Source: JBJXHN01 sp046233135
Lineage (GTDB): Bacteria; Pseudomonadota; Alphaproteobacteria; Rhodospirillales; Rhodospirillaceae
Direction of reading: 5' to 3'
NCBI GenBank assembly: GCA_046233135.1
Contig: JBJXHN010000002.1
Coordinates: forward strand, 558,001 to 622,000
DNA length: 64,000 nt
Made by a program: the position numbers and the translations under genes. Positions 25,492-34,358 of this stretch are shown here, piece by piece; position 1 is the stretch's first letter; every line of letters starts with the position of its first letter. The notes under the pieces are model-generated. The model did no database searches and was not told the DNA's origin. It saw only the letters and a list, made by a program, of their open reading frames with translations.

Positions 25492-27192
25492 TCAGACCAC
25501 TTTGACCTGCACGATCGGCTTGTTTTCCGTATCGACCATGTGCACGGCGCAGGCCAGGCAGGGATCGAAGGAATGCATCGTGCGGATCACTTCCAGCGGC
25601 TTTTCAGGATCGGCGATCGGGTTGTCCAGCAGGGCGGCTTCGTAAGGGCCGATGCGGTCCTGTTCGTCGCGCGGGCCGGCGTTCCAGGTGGTGGGTACCA
25701 CCGCCTGATAGTTCTTGATCTTGCCGTTTTCGATGACCACCCAGTGGCTGAGCATGCCGCGCGGCGCTTCGTGGAAGCCGAAGCCCCGCACTTCGCCCTT
25801 GGGGAACACCGGCCGGTTGAAGGTGTCGGTGTCGCCGCTGGCAATGTTGTCCATCAGCAGCTGCCATTGGTTGGACAGGCTGTCCTGCAGCACGGCGGCA
25901 CGGACCGCGCGGGCGGCATGGCGGCCGATGGTGGAATGCAGGATTTCCGGCCCCACCTGGGTGCCGGCCAACGAGCCGACCCGGTCCAGCATGTCGCCGA
26001 CGTATTTCCTGGTGCCGTCGTGGCCGGCGGCATACATGGCCAGAACGTTGGCCAACGGCCCCACCTGGGCGCGTTCGCCGTAGAAGGTGGGCGACTTGAT
26101 CCAGGAATACTTCCCGTCGTCCTGGAAGTCCGTGTACTTCGGTTCGGTGCGGCCGTCATAGGGGTGCAGGGTGCCGGTGTCTTCGTACCAGCTGTGCTTG
26201 GTCGATTCGGCCACGCCTTGTTCGAAGTATTCGTCGCTGAATGAGGTGATGCCGTGGTAGCTGGACAGGTCGCCGTTCTGGATATACCCGCCGGGCAGTT
26301 CGAACGTGGTGCCGGTGGTGTCCAGCGGCATGTCGGGGATGGTCAGGTAGTTGGTGATCCCCGCCCCGTACTGGGTCCAGTCCGCATAGAGCGCGCCGAT
26401 GGCCGCCACGTCGGGCAGGTAGACCTGCTTGACGAAGGCGTCGGTCTCGTCGATCAGCGTCTTGATGTACATCAGCCGTTCCAGCGTCAGGGTCGACTGG
26501 CTGTTCAGGTTGATGGGGTTGGCGACGCCGCCCACGGCCATGTTCTGGATGTGCGGGGTCTTGGATCCCAGGATGCCGACCACCTGGTTGATCTTGCGCT
26601 GGTATTCCAGGGCCTGGAGATAGTGGGTGGCGGCCAGCAGGTTCACTTCCGGCGGCAGCTTCATCGCCGGGTGGCCCCAATAGCCCGACCCGAACACGCC
26701 CAGCTGCCCGCTGCCGACAAAGGCGGACAGCCGTTCCTTGGCCTGGGCGAACTCCTGCTTGGAGTTGCGGTGCCAGTCGGACAGGGACTGGGCCAGCTTG
26801 GCGGTCTCGCCCGGATCGGCTTGCAGCGCGCTGGTGATGTCCACCCAGTCGAGCGCCGACAGGTGGTAGAAGTGCACGATGTGGTCATGCACCCCGTGGG
26901 CGCCCTGAATCAGGTTGCGGATGTACTGGGCGTTCAGCGGCACTTCCATCTTCAGCGCGTTTTCCACGGCGCGGACGGAGGTGATGGCGTGAACGGTGGT
27001 GCACACCCCGCAGATGCGCTGGGCGAAGATCCAGGCGTCCCGCGGGTCGCGGCCCTGCAGGATCAGCTCGATCCCGCGCCACATCTGGCCCGAGGACCAG
27101 GCCTTGGTGATCTTGCCGTTGTCCACTTCGGCATCGACGCGCAGGTGGCCTTCGATGCGGGTAATGGGATCGACTGTAATCCGTGTCGTCAC
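25492..27192 (-). CDS. hybC: [NiFe] hydrogenase large subunit (HybC type)
   Basis: 566 residues, almost exactly the length of E. coli HybC. It binds the NiFe centre through an N-terminal RICGVC motif and a C-terminal DPCLACAVH motif. The 15 residues after that His are the peptide removed by HybD. I set the start at GTG 27192 (TTRITVDPITRIEGHL follows), with GGGGGA eight bases upstream, rather than the longer upstream frame. As a Tat-exported uptake hydrogenase partner of HybO, it oxidises H2 in the periplasm and feeds electrons through HybA/HybB to the quinone pool. Confidence 0.96.
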   Translation of the reverse strand: MTTRITVDPITRIEGHLRVDAEVDNGKITKAWSSGQMWRGIELILQGRDPRDAWIFAQRICGVCTTVHAITSVRAVENALKMEVPLNAQYIRNLIQGAHGVHDHIVHFYHLSALDWVDITSALQADPGETAKLAQSLSDWHRNSKQEFAQAKERLSAFVGSGQLGVFGSGYWGHPAMKLPPEVNLLAATHYLQALEYQRKINQVVGILGSKTPHIQNMAVGGVANPINLNSQSTLTLERLMYIKTLIDETDAFVKQVYLPDVAAIGALYADWTQYGAGITNYLTIPDMPLDTTGTTFELPGGYIQNGDLSSYHGITSFSDEYFEQGVAESTKHSWYEDTGTLHPYDGRTEPKYTDFQDDGKYSWIKSPTFYGERAQVGPLANVLAMYAAGHDGTRKYVGDMLDRVGSLAGTQVGPEILHSTIGRHAARAVRAAVLQDSLSNQWQLLMDNIASGDTDTFNRPVFPKGEVRGFGFHEAPRGMLSHWVVIENGKIKNYQAVVPTTWNAGPRDEQDRIGPYEAALLDNPIADPEKPLEVIRTMHSFDPCLACAVHMVDTENKPIVQVKVV

Positions 27193-27261
27193 TGTGGTGT
27201 CCCCCAACTCACGGGCGCGGCTCGTGGGGCGCCCATACATATCTTCGTCCGATGGCGTCCG

Positions 27262-28458
27262 TTATTCCGCCGCGCTCAGTGCGTCAGGCTGCGTCTGCGT
27301 CGTCTTGTCCGGCACCGCGTGCAGCACCGGCAGGGCGCGCACGAAGATCAGGTACAGCAGCACTTCCAGCGAGAAGATGCCGACGGTGACCATGGTTTCG
27401 GGCACGGACGGGAAGTAGTGCCAGCCGCCGCCCGCCGGCTCGTAGCCGATCAGGTAGGCGTTGATCCGCAGCAGCGACCCGCCCAGCAGCAGGGCCACCG
27501 CGCCCAGGAACAGCCGGCGCGGGGCGCGCCGCGCCCGGGGCGTGGCCAGCAGCAGGGCCGATCCGCCGATCAGCGCGTTTTCCAGCCAGAAGAACAGGCT
27601 TTCCCGCGAGCCGTCGAAGGCATGGCCCAGGTCGCCGCGCAGCAGCAGTTCGGCGAAGCGGAAGGCCAGGATGCCCACCGTCAGCACCACCATCACCTTG
27701 GTCAGCTTGGCCAGGATCGGCGTTTCGAAGGGGCGGTTGAAGCCGGTGGAGGCCAGCAGGCTTTCGAAGACCACCAGGGCAAAGCCCATCAGCAGGGCGG
27801 TGGACACGAAAATCAGCGGGATCCACTGGGTCTGCCACAGCGGGTTCACCTGATAGCCCAGGATCACCAGCATGGTGCCCAGCGACGACTGGTGCATGGT
27901 CGGCAGCAGAACGCCGAGCGCGATGAAGACGAACAGCACCTTGTTCAGCTTGGCGCGCAGGTTGGACAGGCCCAGGCGCTCCAGGAAGGCCGGGGTGAAT
28001 TCGATCCACAGCACCAGGGTATAGGCGGCCACGCACCAGCCCACTTCCATCATCACCGAATCGGTGTGGGCCATGGAAGGCATGAACATGTGGTAGAAGT
28101 GCCAGTAGCGGCCCAGGTCCAGCATCACGCCGATGCCGGCCAGGGTATAGCCGAACAGGCTGGCCAGCAGGGCCGGCCGCACCAGCGGGTGATACTCGCC
28201 CTTGTTCAGGATATAGACCAGCAGGGCGATGGCGTAGCCGGCGCAGCCGAAGGCCGAGCCGATCATCACGTCGATCACCGCCCAGATGCCCCAGGTATAG
28301 CCGTCGTTCAGGTTGGTCGCCGGGCCGGCGAAGCCGTCGCCGCCCAGGCCGCCCAGATAGCGCTGGGCGATAAAGATCAGGCCGATCACGAACAGGCCGA
28401 AGAAGACCAGGAAAGGCCCGTTCAGCAGTCGGCCGCCAAGTGGCTTGTGCGCGCTCAT
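27262..28458 (-). CDS. hybB: Hydrogenase integral membrane subunit HybB (NrfD family)
   Basis: 398 residues with about ten hydrophobic helices, of the NrfD/PsrC-type quinone-interacting membrane subunits without haem. It starts MSAHKPLGGRLLNGPFLVFF and has a strong ribosome site (GAGAGGGGAAG). It takes electrons from HybA to menaquinone or ubiquinone and may couple this to charge movement. Gene order hybA-hybB-hybC matches the E. coli hydrogenase-2 operon. Confidence 0.93.
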   Translation of the reverse strand: MSAHKPLGGRLLNGPFLVFFGLFVIGLIFIAQRYLGGLGGDGFAGPATNLNDGYTWGIWAVIDVMIGSAFGCAGYAIALLVYILNKGEYHPLVRPALLASLFGYTLAGIGVMLDLGRYWHFYHMFMPSMAHTDSVMMEVGWCVAAYTLVLWIEFTPAFLERLGLSNLRAKLNKVLFVFIALGVLLPTMHQSSLGTMLVILGYQVNPLWQTQWIPLIFVSTALLMGFALVVFESLLASTGFNRPFETPILAKLTKVMVVLTVGILAFRFAELLLRGDLGHAFDGSRESLFFWLENALIGGSALLLATPRARRAPRRLFLGAVALLLGGSLLRINAYLIGYEPAGGGWHYFPSVPETMVTVGIFSLEVLLYLIFVRALPVLHAVPDKTTQTQPDALSAAE

Positions 28459-28573
28459 TCGTCTTCCCCTCTCGGGTCCCCTCAAGTCGGGGCACAGTGC
28501 CGATGGTGCCGGACCCACGGACCGGTCCGCCTTCCCGTCGCCGGGGCGGGGCCGGGCCGTGGCCGGGCCGTCC

Positions 28574-29599
28574 TTACGAGTCGTGATCGGACTCGCCGTC
28601 GTGCTTCGCCGTCCGCCGGGCCAGCAGGGCCAGGCCGGCGAACATCACGGCCGGGGCGATCAGTCCCTTGTACAGGGTGTGCTGAATGCCTTCCGACAGG
28701 GCCGGATAGCCGTATTCCGGCACGTTCACCGGCATGCCCAGCGCCCCGTAGGACACCGCCGACAGCTTCAGGCACTGGGTGCCTCCCAGCTCGGTCAGGC
28801 CATAGGGTTTGGGCTGATAGGCCGCATGCACCACCTTTTCGTGGCTCGGCCGATCGCCGCCGATGGTCCCGGTGATGTCGCCGCGCGGATAGACCTGGGT
28901 CTCGCCGGGCTGGAAGGCGATGCGGCGGGTGGCTTCCGCGCGCAGCAAGTCCGTGGGGCCGAACAGGGTAGCCCCGGTGGGGCAGACGTCGGCACAGCCC
29001 GGCAGTTCTTCTTCCGCCAGGCGGTGCTGGCACAGCTGGCACTTTTTGATCTCGCCGAAGGCCGTGTTGTACTGGTACTTCGGCACGCCGAAGGGGCAGG
29101 ACAGGACGCAATAGCGGCAGCCGATGCAGGCCTCGGGATTGTGGCTGACGATGCCGCTGTCGCCGTCCTTGCGGTTGGCCTGCACCGGGCAGGACGACAC
29201 GCAGGACGGATCCAGGCAGTGCATGCACTGGTTCTTGACGAAGGCGAAGCCGTTGTCTTCCTGGTCCTTCGTTTCGGCGGTGCCGTCGCGATAGACCTTG
29301 ATGATGTTCAGCGTGCTGGCCGACAGGTCCAGCGGCGTGTCCCACTGGCTTTCCGCGGAACCGGTCAGGTTCTGCGGGTCCTTGGGCATGGCGTTGGCGT
29401 CCTTGCAGGCGTTCACGCAGGCCTTGCAGCCGATGCACAGGGTGCTGTCGTACAGCAGGCCCACGGCCTCGGGGGGGAGGGGGGCGTTGGGGCGCTGCAG
29501 GGCTTCGGCCTCGGGCACGCCGCCGACGGCGGCCGCGGCCGCCACGGTGGCGGTGCCGACGGCGGTCGTCTTCACGAAGTCGCGGCGGGTGATGGTCAT
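28574..29599 (-). CDS. hybA: Hydrogenase iron-sulfur subunit HybA
   Basis: 341 residues. The N-terminus has a Tat signal (TRRDFVKTTAVG, then an Ala-rich hydrophobic stretch). Four ferredoxin-type clusters follow in the order CIGCKACVNAC, CMHCLDPSCVSSCP, CIGCRYCVLSCPF and CQLCQHR...CADVCP. A C-terminal hydrophobic helix (GLIAPAVMFAGLALLA) anchors it. It transfers electrons from the small subunit HybO to HybB. It is second in the operon, 32 bases after hybO. Confidence 0.95.
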   Translation of the reverse strand: MTITRRDFVKTTAVGTATVAAAAAVGGVPEAEALQRPNAPLPPEAVGLLYDSTLCIGCKACVNACKDANAMPKDPQNLTGSAESQWDTPLDLSASTLNIIKVYRDGTAETKDQEDNGFAFVKNQCMHCLDPSCVSSCPVQANRKDGDSGIVSHNPEACIGCRYCVLSCPFGVPKYQYNTAFGEIKKCQLCQHRLAEEELPGCADVCPTGATLFGPTDLLRAEATRRIAFQPGETQVYPRGDITGTIGGDRPSHEKVVHAAYQPKPYGLTELGGTQCLKLSAVSYGALGMPVNVPEYGYPALSEGIQHTLYKGLIAPAVMFAGLALLARRTAKHDGESDHDS

Positions 29600-29631
29600 G
29601 AGAGGGGTCTCCCTATGTCCGGTCCGCGCGC

Positions 29632-30822
29632 TCAGGCGTCGGTTTTGGTGGTGTCGGAACCGTCGCCGGTGCCGCTGGTCGGGGCCTTGCCCAGGCGGGT
29701 GGCGATCACGCCGCCCGCGCCGATGGCCGCACCGGCGATCCCGGCGACCACGGCCGCCGACCCGACGGAGGCGCCGACGCCCTTGTCTTCGACGATGCCC
29801 GGGGTGACGTATTCGGGGGTCTTGATCAGCTGGACGTCGGCCAGGCTGTGGATCGGCTTGGTGAAGCCCACGCCCTTTTCCGAACAGCCGAAGCAGGGGC
29901 TGCCGGTGCCCACGGGCCAGGAGCCCTCGCCATTGTCGTTGAAGCCGATGGTCGGGCAGTTGGCATAGGTTTCCGGACCCTTGCAGCCCAGCTTGTACAG
30001 GCAGTAGCCCAGGCGGTGCCCGTCATCGCCGAAGTCCAGGGCGAAGCGGCCGGCGTTGAAGTGGGCGCGGCGTTCGCAGTTTTCGTGGACCAGGCGGCCA
30101 TAGGCGAACTTCGGCCGGCCCTTGTCGTCCAGCTCCGGCAGGGTGCCGAAGGTGATGACATGCAGGGCGGTGGCCAGGAAGTTGTAGGGGCTGGGCGGGC
30201 AGCCGGGGATGTTGATCACGGGCTTGCCGGTGACCACCTCGTGCACGCCCACCGCTTCGGTCGGGTTGGGGCCGGACGACGGGATGCCGCCCCAGGAGGC
30301 GCAGGAGCCCATGGCGATCACCGCGGCCGCGCCTTCGGCGGTCTTCTGCACGCTTTCCAGGATGGTTTCGTTGGCGACCTTGCAGTAGATGCCGTCCTGC
30401 CCCAGCGGGATGGAGCCGTCGACCACCAGGATATACTTGCCGTAGTTGGCTTCGATGGACGCCTTCTTGAACGCTTCGGCCTGATGGCCGGATCCGATGT
30501 TCAGGGTCTCGTGGTAGTCCAGCGAGATCTGGTCGAGGATCAGGGTGTCCAGGGTGGGGTGGTGGGCGCGCAGCAGGCTTTCGGTGCAGCCGGTGCAGGC
30601 CTGGCCGGACAGCCAGATCACCGGCGGCCGCTGGGCGGCCTGGGTGGCGGCGTTGGCGATCCTGATGCCCAGCGCCGGCGAGACGCCCAGCGCGGCGGCG
30701 ATGCCCGTGCAGTATTTCAGGAAGTCCCGGCGCTTCAGTCCGCCCAGGCTGTTCTTGTAGCTGTCGAGGCCTTCGAAATCCCCGTCTTCGATCGCGTCGA
30801 AAGTGACCTGGCCGTCGGGCAT
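29632..30822 (-). CDS. hybO: [NiFe] hydrogenase small subunit (HybO type)
   Basis: 396 residues. A Tat twin-arginine motif (KRRDFLKYCTGIAAALG) lies near residue 30. The proximal cluster begins with SGQACTGCTES, then GSCASWGG and PGCPPSPYNF. The medial and distal cluster Cys/His ligands fall in CERRAHF, CYKLGCKGP and CFGCSEKG. A C-terminal helix (AAVVAGIAGAAIGAGGVIATR) anchors the heterodimer to the membrane. It leads the operon, and an FNR/FixK-type site lies about 180 bases upstream. Confidence 0.96.
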   Translation of the reverse strand: MPDGQVTFDAIEDGDFEGLDSYKNSLGGLKRRDFLKYCTGIAAALGVSPALGIRIANAATQAAQRPPVIWLSGQACTGCTESLLRAHHPTLDTLILDQISLDYHETLNIGSGHQAEAFKKASIEANYGKYILVVDGSIPLGQDGIYCKVANETILESVQKTAEGAAAVIAMGSCASWGGIPSSGPNPTEAVGVHEVVTGKPVINIPGCPPSPYNFLATALHVITFGTLPELDDKGRPKFAYGRLVHENCERRAHFNAGRFALDFGDDGHRLGYCLYKLGCKGPETYANCPTIGFNDNGEGSWPVGTGSPCFGCSEKGVGFTKPIHSLADVQLIKTPEYVTPGIVEDKGVGASVGSAAVVAGIAGAAIGAGGVIATRLGKAPTSGTGDGSDTTKTDA

Positions 30823-30998
30823 GGTCCGTGCTCCCCCCTAACGTGGTACCCACAAAATTTGTACCGGAATAGCCTCGTGTAACAGATCCGTCGCCTCCTT
30901 CCAAGCGGAACCATTCCAAAAAGCGCCCTTCGGCCAAGGAACGGCTGAATGTAAAGCGCTTTTTGCCGAGTGAAGGATTGCGCTGACCGCGTCTTCAT

Positions 30999-31012
30999 TT
31001 GATCTGAATCAA
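30999..31012. promoter_or_regulatory. FNR/FixK-type operator upstream of hybO
   Basis: TTGATCTGAATCAA is a perfect match to the TTGAT-N4-ATCAA half-site consensus of FNR/FixK/Anr regulators. It is centred 184 bases before the hybO start and 347 bases before the parA start. If it acts at -41.5, transcription of the hydrogenase operon would begin near 30964. The 530-base gap (30823-31352) holds no other gene. An AAAGCGCTTT palindrome lies at 30952-30961. Confidence 0.75.
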
Positions 31013-31352
31013 TATAAAGGCAGGTACCAAAGTCTGAGAAGCTTGAGTGTATTGCTGGGATAGGGGAGACTGTTAGCACCGCAGGCGGGAGAGCCCTTCT
31101 GCGTTGCACCTTTGTTTTGCGACGCGTTCTCAATACCGGAGGTGGTGGAAATGCCAGTCTTTCCCGGGGTTTCCGGGCGCTGTTGCGGGGGCGGCAGGGG
31201 ATGTCGGGCCGGCCGGGGCGGGGTGGTCTTTCGCACCTGCGAAAGCCCCATGTTTACAGGATAATTCCCGGCGGGAGGGGGCGGGGCGAGTCGTCCGAAA
31301 AAATTCATAAATGCGCACCCCGTGCTCATAGCCAAGGGCGGGAAAGGGGTGT

Positions 31353-31994
31353 ATGCTCCGCGCCATGTTCGTGATCGCCGTAGCCAACACCAAGGGGGGC
31401 AGTGGGAAGACCACTGTATCCACCCACCTCGCCGCCAACTTCGCCGCCCGTGGCTTCGTCACCGGGCTTGCGGACTTGGACCGTCAACGCAGTGCGCTGT
31501 CCTGGTTGCAGCGGCGGCCCGCCGGCCTGCCGTCGATCAAGGGCATCAACCTGGCCAAGGACGAAGACATCCCCAAGGGGCTGGATCGCCTGGTGGTGGA
31601 TGCGGCGGCGGCCATGGGCAAGGGGGTGGTGAAGGATATCGTGGAGCGGGCGGATCTGGTGGTGGTGCCGGTGCTGCCCGGGGCCTTTGACGAAGACGGC
31701 ACCAAGCGCTTCATCAGCCACCTGGAAACCCTGAAGCAGATCCGCAAGAACCGGCGGGACGTGGCCTTTGTCGCCAACCGGGTGCGTCTGAACACCCGGG
31801 CGCTGACTCGCCTGGAAGCCTTTCTGGAAGAGATGACCTTCCCGGTCGTCACCCGCCTGCGCGATACGCAGTATTACAGTAACGCCGCGGCGGACGGGAC
31901 CAGTCTGTTTGATATGGCCATGGCCCGATTGGATGTATACCGCCAGGAATGGTCGCCGTTACTCGATTTCATCGAGCATAGGGCGCATACCTAG
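31353..31994 (+). CDS. Orphan ParA/MinD-family ATPase
   Basis: 213 residues with a deviant Walker A (NTKGGSGKTTVSTHLA) near residue 15, a Walker A' aspartate region (GLADLDRQRSALSW) and a conserved hydrophobic strand (ADLVVVPVLPGAFDEDG). This size is typical of orphan ParAs that position cargo such as chemoreceptor arrays, flagella or microcompartments on the nucleoid or pole. No parB is adjacent. Two starts are possible, 31353 (AAAGGGG four bases before) and 31365. The cargo is unknown. Confidence 0.85.
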   Translation: MLRAMFVIAVANTKGGSGKTTVSTHLAANFAARGFVTGLADLDRQRSALSWLQRRPAGLPSIKGINLAKDEDIPKGLDRLVVDAAAAMGKGVVKDIVERADLVVVPVLPGAFDEDGTKRFISHLETLKQIRKNRRDVAFVANRVRLNTRALTRLEAFLEEMTFPVVTRLRDTQYYSNAAADGTSLFDMAMARLDVYRQEWSPLLDFIEHRAHT

Positions 31995-32158
31995 GCCGTT
32001 TACGGGGTGGCCGCACCGGTCGGTTGGACGCCATTTTCCTTGCGACTTGCGAGTTTGCGGCCTGTCCGCTCCGGGCGCTCTGCCCGGCGGCGCCCCGAAA
32101 TTCCGGGGCCTGGCTGAATCCCATGGCTGCTGCGGGAGTCCGCTCTTCATGCACAGAG

Positions 32159-32167
32159 TTATCCACA
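32159..32167 (+). promoter_or_regulatory. Single DnaA-box-like 9-mer
   Basis: TTATCCACA, the consensus DnaA box, lies in the gene-free stretch 31995-32605 downstream of the ParA gene, next to an AT-rich run. A single box does not make an origin. Confidence 0.3.
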
Positions 32168-32440
32168 GGCTTTGATTCAAGAAGCTGTTGTTTTTACTGA
32201 ATTTCAACTCTTCTTCTTGCGGCGCGAGGCAGGTTTTCCACCAAAGCCCAGGGATTCCGGACACTTGCGGGAAATGCTTCGGGAAAACCATGAAGAACGT
32301 CGGAAAGTCTGTAGGTGTGCAGGCTGAAGTCTGAACTGACACGGGAAAAGGGAGCGGGCTTGCTCTACCTTATCGATAGGGGTGTCGATGGTGCCGCGTG
32401 GCCGGCAGGACCCCGGAGATTTGATGGACTCCAGGCATGC

Positions 32441-32476
32441 CAACGGGAGCCGGGCGCGATGCGCCGGCTCCCGTTG
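32441..32476. repeat. Strong 16-bp inverted repeat
   Basis: CAACGGGAGCCGGGCGC and GCGCCGGCTCCCGTTG pair over 16 bp with one bulged G and a GAT loop. There is no T-run on either side, so it may be a factor-dependent terminator or a protein-binding hairpin. Confidence 0.6.
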
Positions 32477-32520
32477 ACGTCTGATGCTGTCCGACAATGG
32501 GCTTGACCCGTTGCCGGGAG

Positions 32521-32602
32521 AACAAGGCCGCGTGGTGTCGCACGCCTACGGCATGACAGGCCGTCGCGCCTTATGGCGCGAACAAGCTTCCGTGCCGTTC
32601 GG
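32521..32602 (+). repeat. Intergenic repeat family 2, full copy 1
   Basis: About 80 bp align end to end, with roughly 85% identity by eye, to the reverse complement of 36844-36921. Shared blocks are CAAGGCCGCGTGGTG, CGCACGCCTA, GGCATGAC, the CGCGCC-N4-GGCGCG hairpin and CGTGCCGTT. It lies at the 3' side of the small membrane-protein gene. Confidence 0.75.
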
Positions 32603-32605
32603 TCT

Positions 32606-32782
32606 TTAAGCGTCTTCCACCTTGCCGGCGCACAGCATCAGGATGACCACCAGCATGGTGGCGGTCAGCAGCAGGCCGGCGAACTGCATGAAATACAGGC
32701 CAAAGACGTAGATGCTGAGGTAGAACAGCAGGCCGACGAGGGCAATGGCAAGAATGCCGATAAGTTTGCCTGTGACGCTCAT
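32606..32782 (-). CDS. 58-residue two-helix membrane protein
   Basis: A small ORF starting at 32782 with AGGGGGA eight bases upstream. The product begins MSVTGKLIG and has two hydrophobic helices (about residues 7-31 and 34-51) separated by one Gln-containing turn. It ends with a short charged tail, AGKVEDA. Codon use matches that of neighbouring real genes. The family is not recognised. It lies alone between repeat family 2 and a gene-free stretch. The hydrophobic pattern, ribosome site and lack of stops support a real gene. Confidence 0.65.
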   Translation of the reverse strand: MSVTGKLIGILAIALVGLLFYLSIYVFGLYFMQFAGLLLTATMLVVILMLCAGKVEDA

Positions 32783-33098
32783 CCGGAAAGTCCCCCTAAG
32801 GTCCTCCCCGACCGATGCGGTCCCTGTGGTCCGGACCGCCGCGCATGTGCCGCCTGATCCGATCCGACCGCACCCCCATGGGGAGAAGGTGTGTCCAAGG
32901 CCCAGAGTGATACTTGAGCCGTGGGGTCCTGTCTACCCCGCCAGGGAGTCGGATATTAGGGATATTCCCGCGATGATGCCGCTTTGCCACCCGGTTTCCA
33001 CCCCTGCGGCCTCTTCCGGCCGGTCAAAAACGCTTGGACACCCTGTTTCGCCGGCCGTTAGCATTCCCTGGAACACGAGGCTTCAGGGCGGGGCGGGC
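32783..33098. other. Intergenic stretch with no recognisable content
   Basis: 316 bases upstream of the 58-residue membrane protein. I see no convincing gene, hairpin or operator. Confidence 0.4.
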
Positions 33099-33263
33099 AT
33101 GACGGAGCAGGCAGCCGGGACCTCCGGCCCGCCTGTGGCGCCTGTTGCGGGCACGTTGCATCCGTTTTCGCCGTCCAGCTCGACGGTGGACCGCGACCTG
33201 CGCTTTTTCGTCAGGCAGGGGGCACCCGCCGCCGGCCCGCCGCGCAGGTGGCTGGGGGGCTGA
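33099..33263 (+). CDS. Possible 54-residue ORF of unknown function
   Basis: ATG 33099, preceded by GGGGCGGGC, opens MTEQAAGTSG..., Pro/Ser-rich, with a charged segment TVDRDLRFFVRQG. It could be the start of a decayed gene or no gene at all. There are no recognised domains. Confidence 0.25.
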   Translation: MTEQAAGTSGPPVAPVAGTLHPFSPSSSTVDRDLRFFVRQGAPAAGPPRRWLGG

Positions 33264-33363
33264 AGGGGCGCTCCGAGGCCTTGGGCGCCTGCCGGGGAGC
33301 GACCGTTGCATTCGATGGTGCCCTTCGGCGAAATGAGGGAAATAAGGTGCTAGGGGAAGGCGA

Positions 33364-33774
33364 ATGGATCACACACCGATATGGCTCAAGACGCTTCAGA
33401 CGATTCTCTTGCCATGCGTTATCGCTGGATTGGGTTGGCTATGGGAAGGGCGATTGAGGAATGACGCCTTGGAGGTGGAGCGTATGAAGCTGGCGGTCAG
33501 TATCCTTATCTCAGAAAAGGCGAGCCCGGAGGTTCGTAGATACGGAGTAAACCTCTTGAAGAATTCCTCTCCGGAAGGGTCACTGTCCAGCGAGCTGGAG
33601 GCGGGGCTTGTCGATGGGGGTGAGACATTCCCCACTGATTTAAACGAATATTTATCAAGGATTAGTCTTAAGGAAAATCTTATTGTACCGCCTTTATCGA
33701 GTGTCTTGCTTGGAGCGACTGGTGGTGGGGGTGGGGCTCATTTCGAAAACCTCTCCCCACCGGATTTTGAATGA
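33364..33774 (+). CDS. Hypothetical membrane-anchored protein
   Basis: 136 residues with GGGGAAGG seven bases before ATG 33364. Residues 12-28 form one N-terminal membrane helix (TILLPCVIAGLGWLWEG). The next ~60 residues are helical and charged (ALEVERMKLAVSILISEKAS), resembling short HEAT-like or signalling-hub helices. The end is Gly-rich. GC content is lower than in flanking genes, which suggests recent acquisition. Family not recognised. Confidence 0.6.
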   Translation: MDHTPIWLKTLQTILLPCVIAGLGWLWEGRLRNDALEVERMKLAVSILISEKASPEVRRYGVNLLKNSSPEGSLSSELEAGLVDGGETFPTDLNEYLSRISLKENLIVPPLSSVLLGATGGGGGAHFENLSPPDFE

Positions 33775-33846
33775 GACGGCGATGTGTTGTGGTCCCTGCC
33801 CAGGATACGGAGAGTTCCCCCATCCCCGGGGGTCGTCCGGGGTGCC

Positions 33847-34314
33847 CTAGGGCCGCCCCGGGGCTTCCGGCGCGGCGTCGGTCCAGCCGCCGCGCAGCAG
33901 GGTTGCGGCGACGTCGTCGGTGCCGTGGCGCAGAACCCGCGCCTCCATTCCGTCCCCCAGCCAATGCCAGCGGATGGCGTCCACAACCACCGGCTGCCCC
34001 ACCAGGGCCGTGGCCAGCAGCCGCGTCACCACGCGGACCCGTTCCGCCTCCGCCGGGGCGGCGACACCCCGCAGGTGAACGGTCACGACTCTCCCCTTGG
34101 TCTCGTCGACGGGCAAAAGGATCTTCACCGTGTCCGGAGCGGGGACCTCCAGAACCACGGCCGCGAGAGGACCATCCGGGGCCGCGGGCGGCCACAGATA
34201 TCCCACAGCCACCCCGAATCCCAGGGCAGCCAGCATGACAAGGAATTTTCCCACGGCCGGAAGACCGGCCGGGAGCCAGGAGATGCGCTTAACGAACGGG
34301 CCGGAAGGCCACAC
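33847..34314 (-). CDS. SNase-like (thermonuclease-fold) membrane-anchored protein
   Basis: 155 residues from GTG 34314. An N-terminal hydrophobic helix (GKFLVMLAALGFGVAVGYLW) is followed by an OB-fold pattern like staphylococcal nuclease: PAPDTVKILLPV, VVTVHLRGVAAPAEAERVR, ALVGQPVVVDAI and a terminal ATLLRGGWTDAAPEA, close to the usual 'lvraGwA' end. The Arg in LRG is present, but the acidic catalytic residues are not clearly conserved, so it may be an inactive or binding version. It lies 44 bases downstream of a 30-codon ORF on the same strand and could be co-transcribed with it. Confidence 0.55.
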   Translation of the reverse strand: MWPSGPFVKRISWLPAGLPAVGKFLVMLAALGFGVAVGYLWPPAAPDGPLAAVVLEVPAPDTVKILLPVDETKGRVVTVHLRGVAAPAEAERVRVVTRLLATALVGQPVVVDAIRWHWLGDGMEARVLRHGTDDVAATLLRGGWTDAAPEAPGRP

Positions 34315-34358
34315 CGCATTGGGACCCGGAGCCCCCTCCGGCCCGCCCGGCGCCGCCC

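Noticed and set aside
26254..28875. An 873-codon open frame on the plus strand
   Set aside because: Antisense to hybC and hybB, with low-complexity His/Gln composition. No ribosome site or domain.
32159..32167. Possible replication origin near the ParA gene
   Set aside because: Only one consensus DnaA box, no cluster, no hemE/dnaA context, and the ParA lacks a ParB partner.
31959..32342. A 127-codon minus-strand frame after the ParA gene
   Set aside because: Overlaps the ParA 3' end in antisense, has no ribosome site, irregular composition and no domain.
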